64,000 bases of DNA from Chlamydoabsidia padenii (Eukaryota; Mucoromycota; Mucoromycetes; Mucorales; Cunninghamellaceae). The notes below the pieces were generated by a model. It ran no database searches. It saw only the letters and a program-made list of their open reading frames with translations, and had not been told where the DNA came from. The stretch covers positions 1 through 64,000 of the forward strand of contig JAIWND010000053.1 in NCBI GenBank assembly GCA_025330725.1, given 5' to 3'. A program made the translations under genes and the position numbers. Positions 63,681 to 64,000 of this stretch are shown piece after piece; within the stretch, counting starts at the first letter, position 1; the number at the start of each line of letters is the position of its first letter.

Positions 63681-64000
63681 TGATATATGAGTAGTATATA
63701 GAATACTAGTTTGAAAATAATGTTTTATTATAAAAATAAGAGTGAAGAAAAAAAGAAAAACATGATTGATCGACTGTCAGGGTCTTGACATTGTCGATCA
63801 TCTCTTCAAAAATAAAAAATAAAAAACTTGACTTGATTACTTTATGTAATCAATCAATGAAAATAAAAAATAAACAATGCCGGATACGACAAGGTCGAAA
63901 TATTTGCAGACTCCATACTAGTGCTAGACATTCTAATTTCGTTGCGCCGTAATTCATTTCGCTATTTTTCAATCCCCGGCTTGCATAAATTACCGGATGT
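63681..64000. other. Window edge, nothing recognised
   Basis: AT-rich DNA with a loose inverted repeat (GATTGATCGACTGTC...GACATTGTCGATCATC, 63763-63802). No coding signature. Confidence 0.5.

Noticed and set aside
1..64000. Subtelomeric location because of repeats at both ends
   Set aside because: No telomeric repeat (TTAGGG-type) seen, and the interior is dense with housekeeping genes.

Overview
The window is nuclear DNA of a filamentous fungus. Genes are split by many short introns (about 45-100 nt, GTAAGT-type donors, pyrimidine-rich TAG/CAG acceptors, TACTAAT/CTAAC-like branch sites). Intergenic DNA is AT-rich with long T and A tracts. Gene content (velvet regulator, complex I subunit, peroxisomal Lon, PIG-F/Gpi11, Ump1, arginine-specific carbamoyl-phosphate synthase with an attenuator-peptide uORF) and intron style suggest an early-diverging fungus, most likely Mucoromycota/Mucorales. 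That placement is inference; no marker rRNA is present.

Layout. 1-8.5 kb: repeats and decayed transposons. These are SINE-like units with T tracts, a broken Ty3/gypsy reverse transcriptase, a tandem series of gypsy LTR-like units, a complete young non-autonomous LTR retrotransposon with two matching 258-bp LTRs and a 4-bp target duplication, a tRNA-Arg(ACG) pair and a 419-bp MITE-like element. 9-22.7 kb: an unknown gene, cytochrome b5, an unresolved minus-strand gene or remnant, NDUFS4, peroxisomal Lon, glycogen branching enzyme and a Yrb30-like Ran-binding protein. 22.7-27.5 kb: a gene graveyard with a broken PEPCK pseudogene and a SINE-like tandem array. 27.5-55.2 kb: a dense housekeeping block: ADA3, CGR1, a bHLH-zipper factor, PRP18, a METTL2-type tRNA methyltransferase, UMP1, GPI11, NOC4, a velvet protein, CPA1 with its uORF, HDHD2, dynactin p150 and SerRS. 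55.2-59.8 kb: possible FAD-monooxygenase remnant, tRNA-Leu(CAA), an LTR-like relic, TRAPPC6/Trs33 and YIPF6. 59.8-64 kb: repeats, a second tRNA-Arg(ACG) pair and gypsy remnants.

The largest structural feature is that the two ends mirror each other. Gypsy RNase H 3' end, an unknown element ORF, LTR-like DNA, the tRNA-Arg pair and an LTR-like 310-bp repeat occur in the same order but inverted, around about 52 kb of ordinary genes. At all three tRNA loci a gypsy-type LTR lies just downstream of the tRNA gene with its 3' end toward it, suggesting tRNA-gene-directed insertion.

The most precise regulatory find is a spliced arginine attenuator peptide uORF upstream of CPA1 (core TSSDYICDHLWK). Several genes are divergent pairs sharing very short promoters (UMP1/GPI11, TRS33/YIPF6, ADA3/CGR1). 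The genes are unrelated housekeeping functions rather than a pathway cluster. All gene models were spliced by eye; exon sums are multiples of three and give expected family lengths, except where stated.
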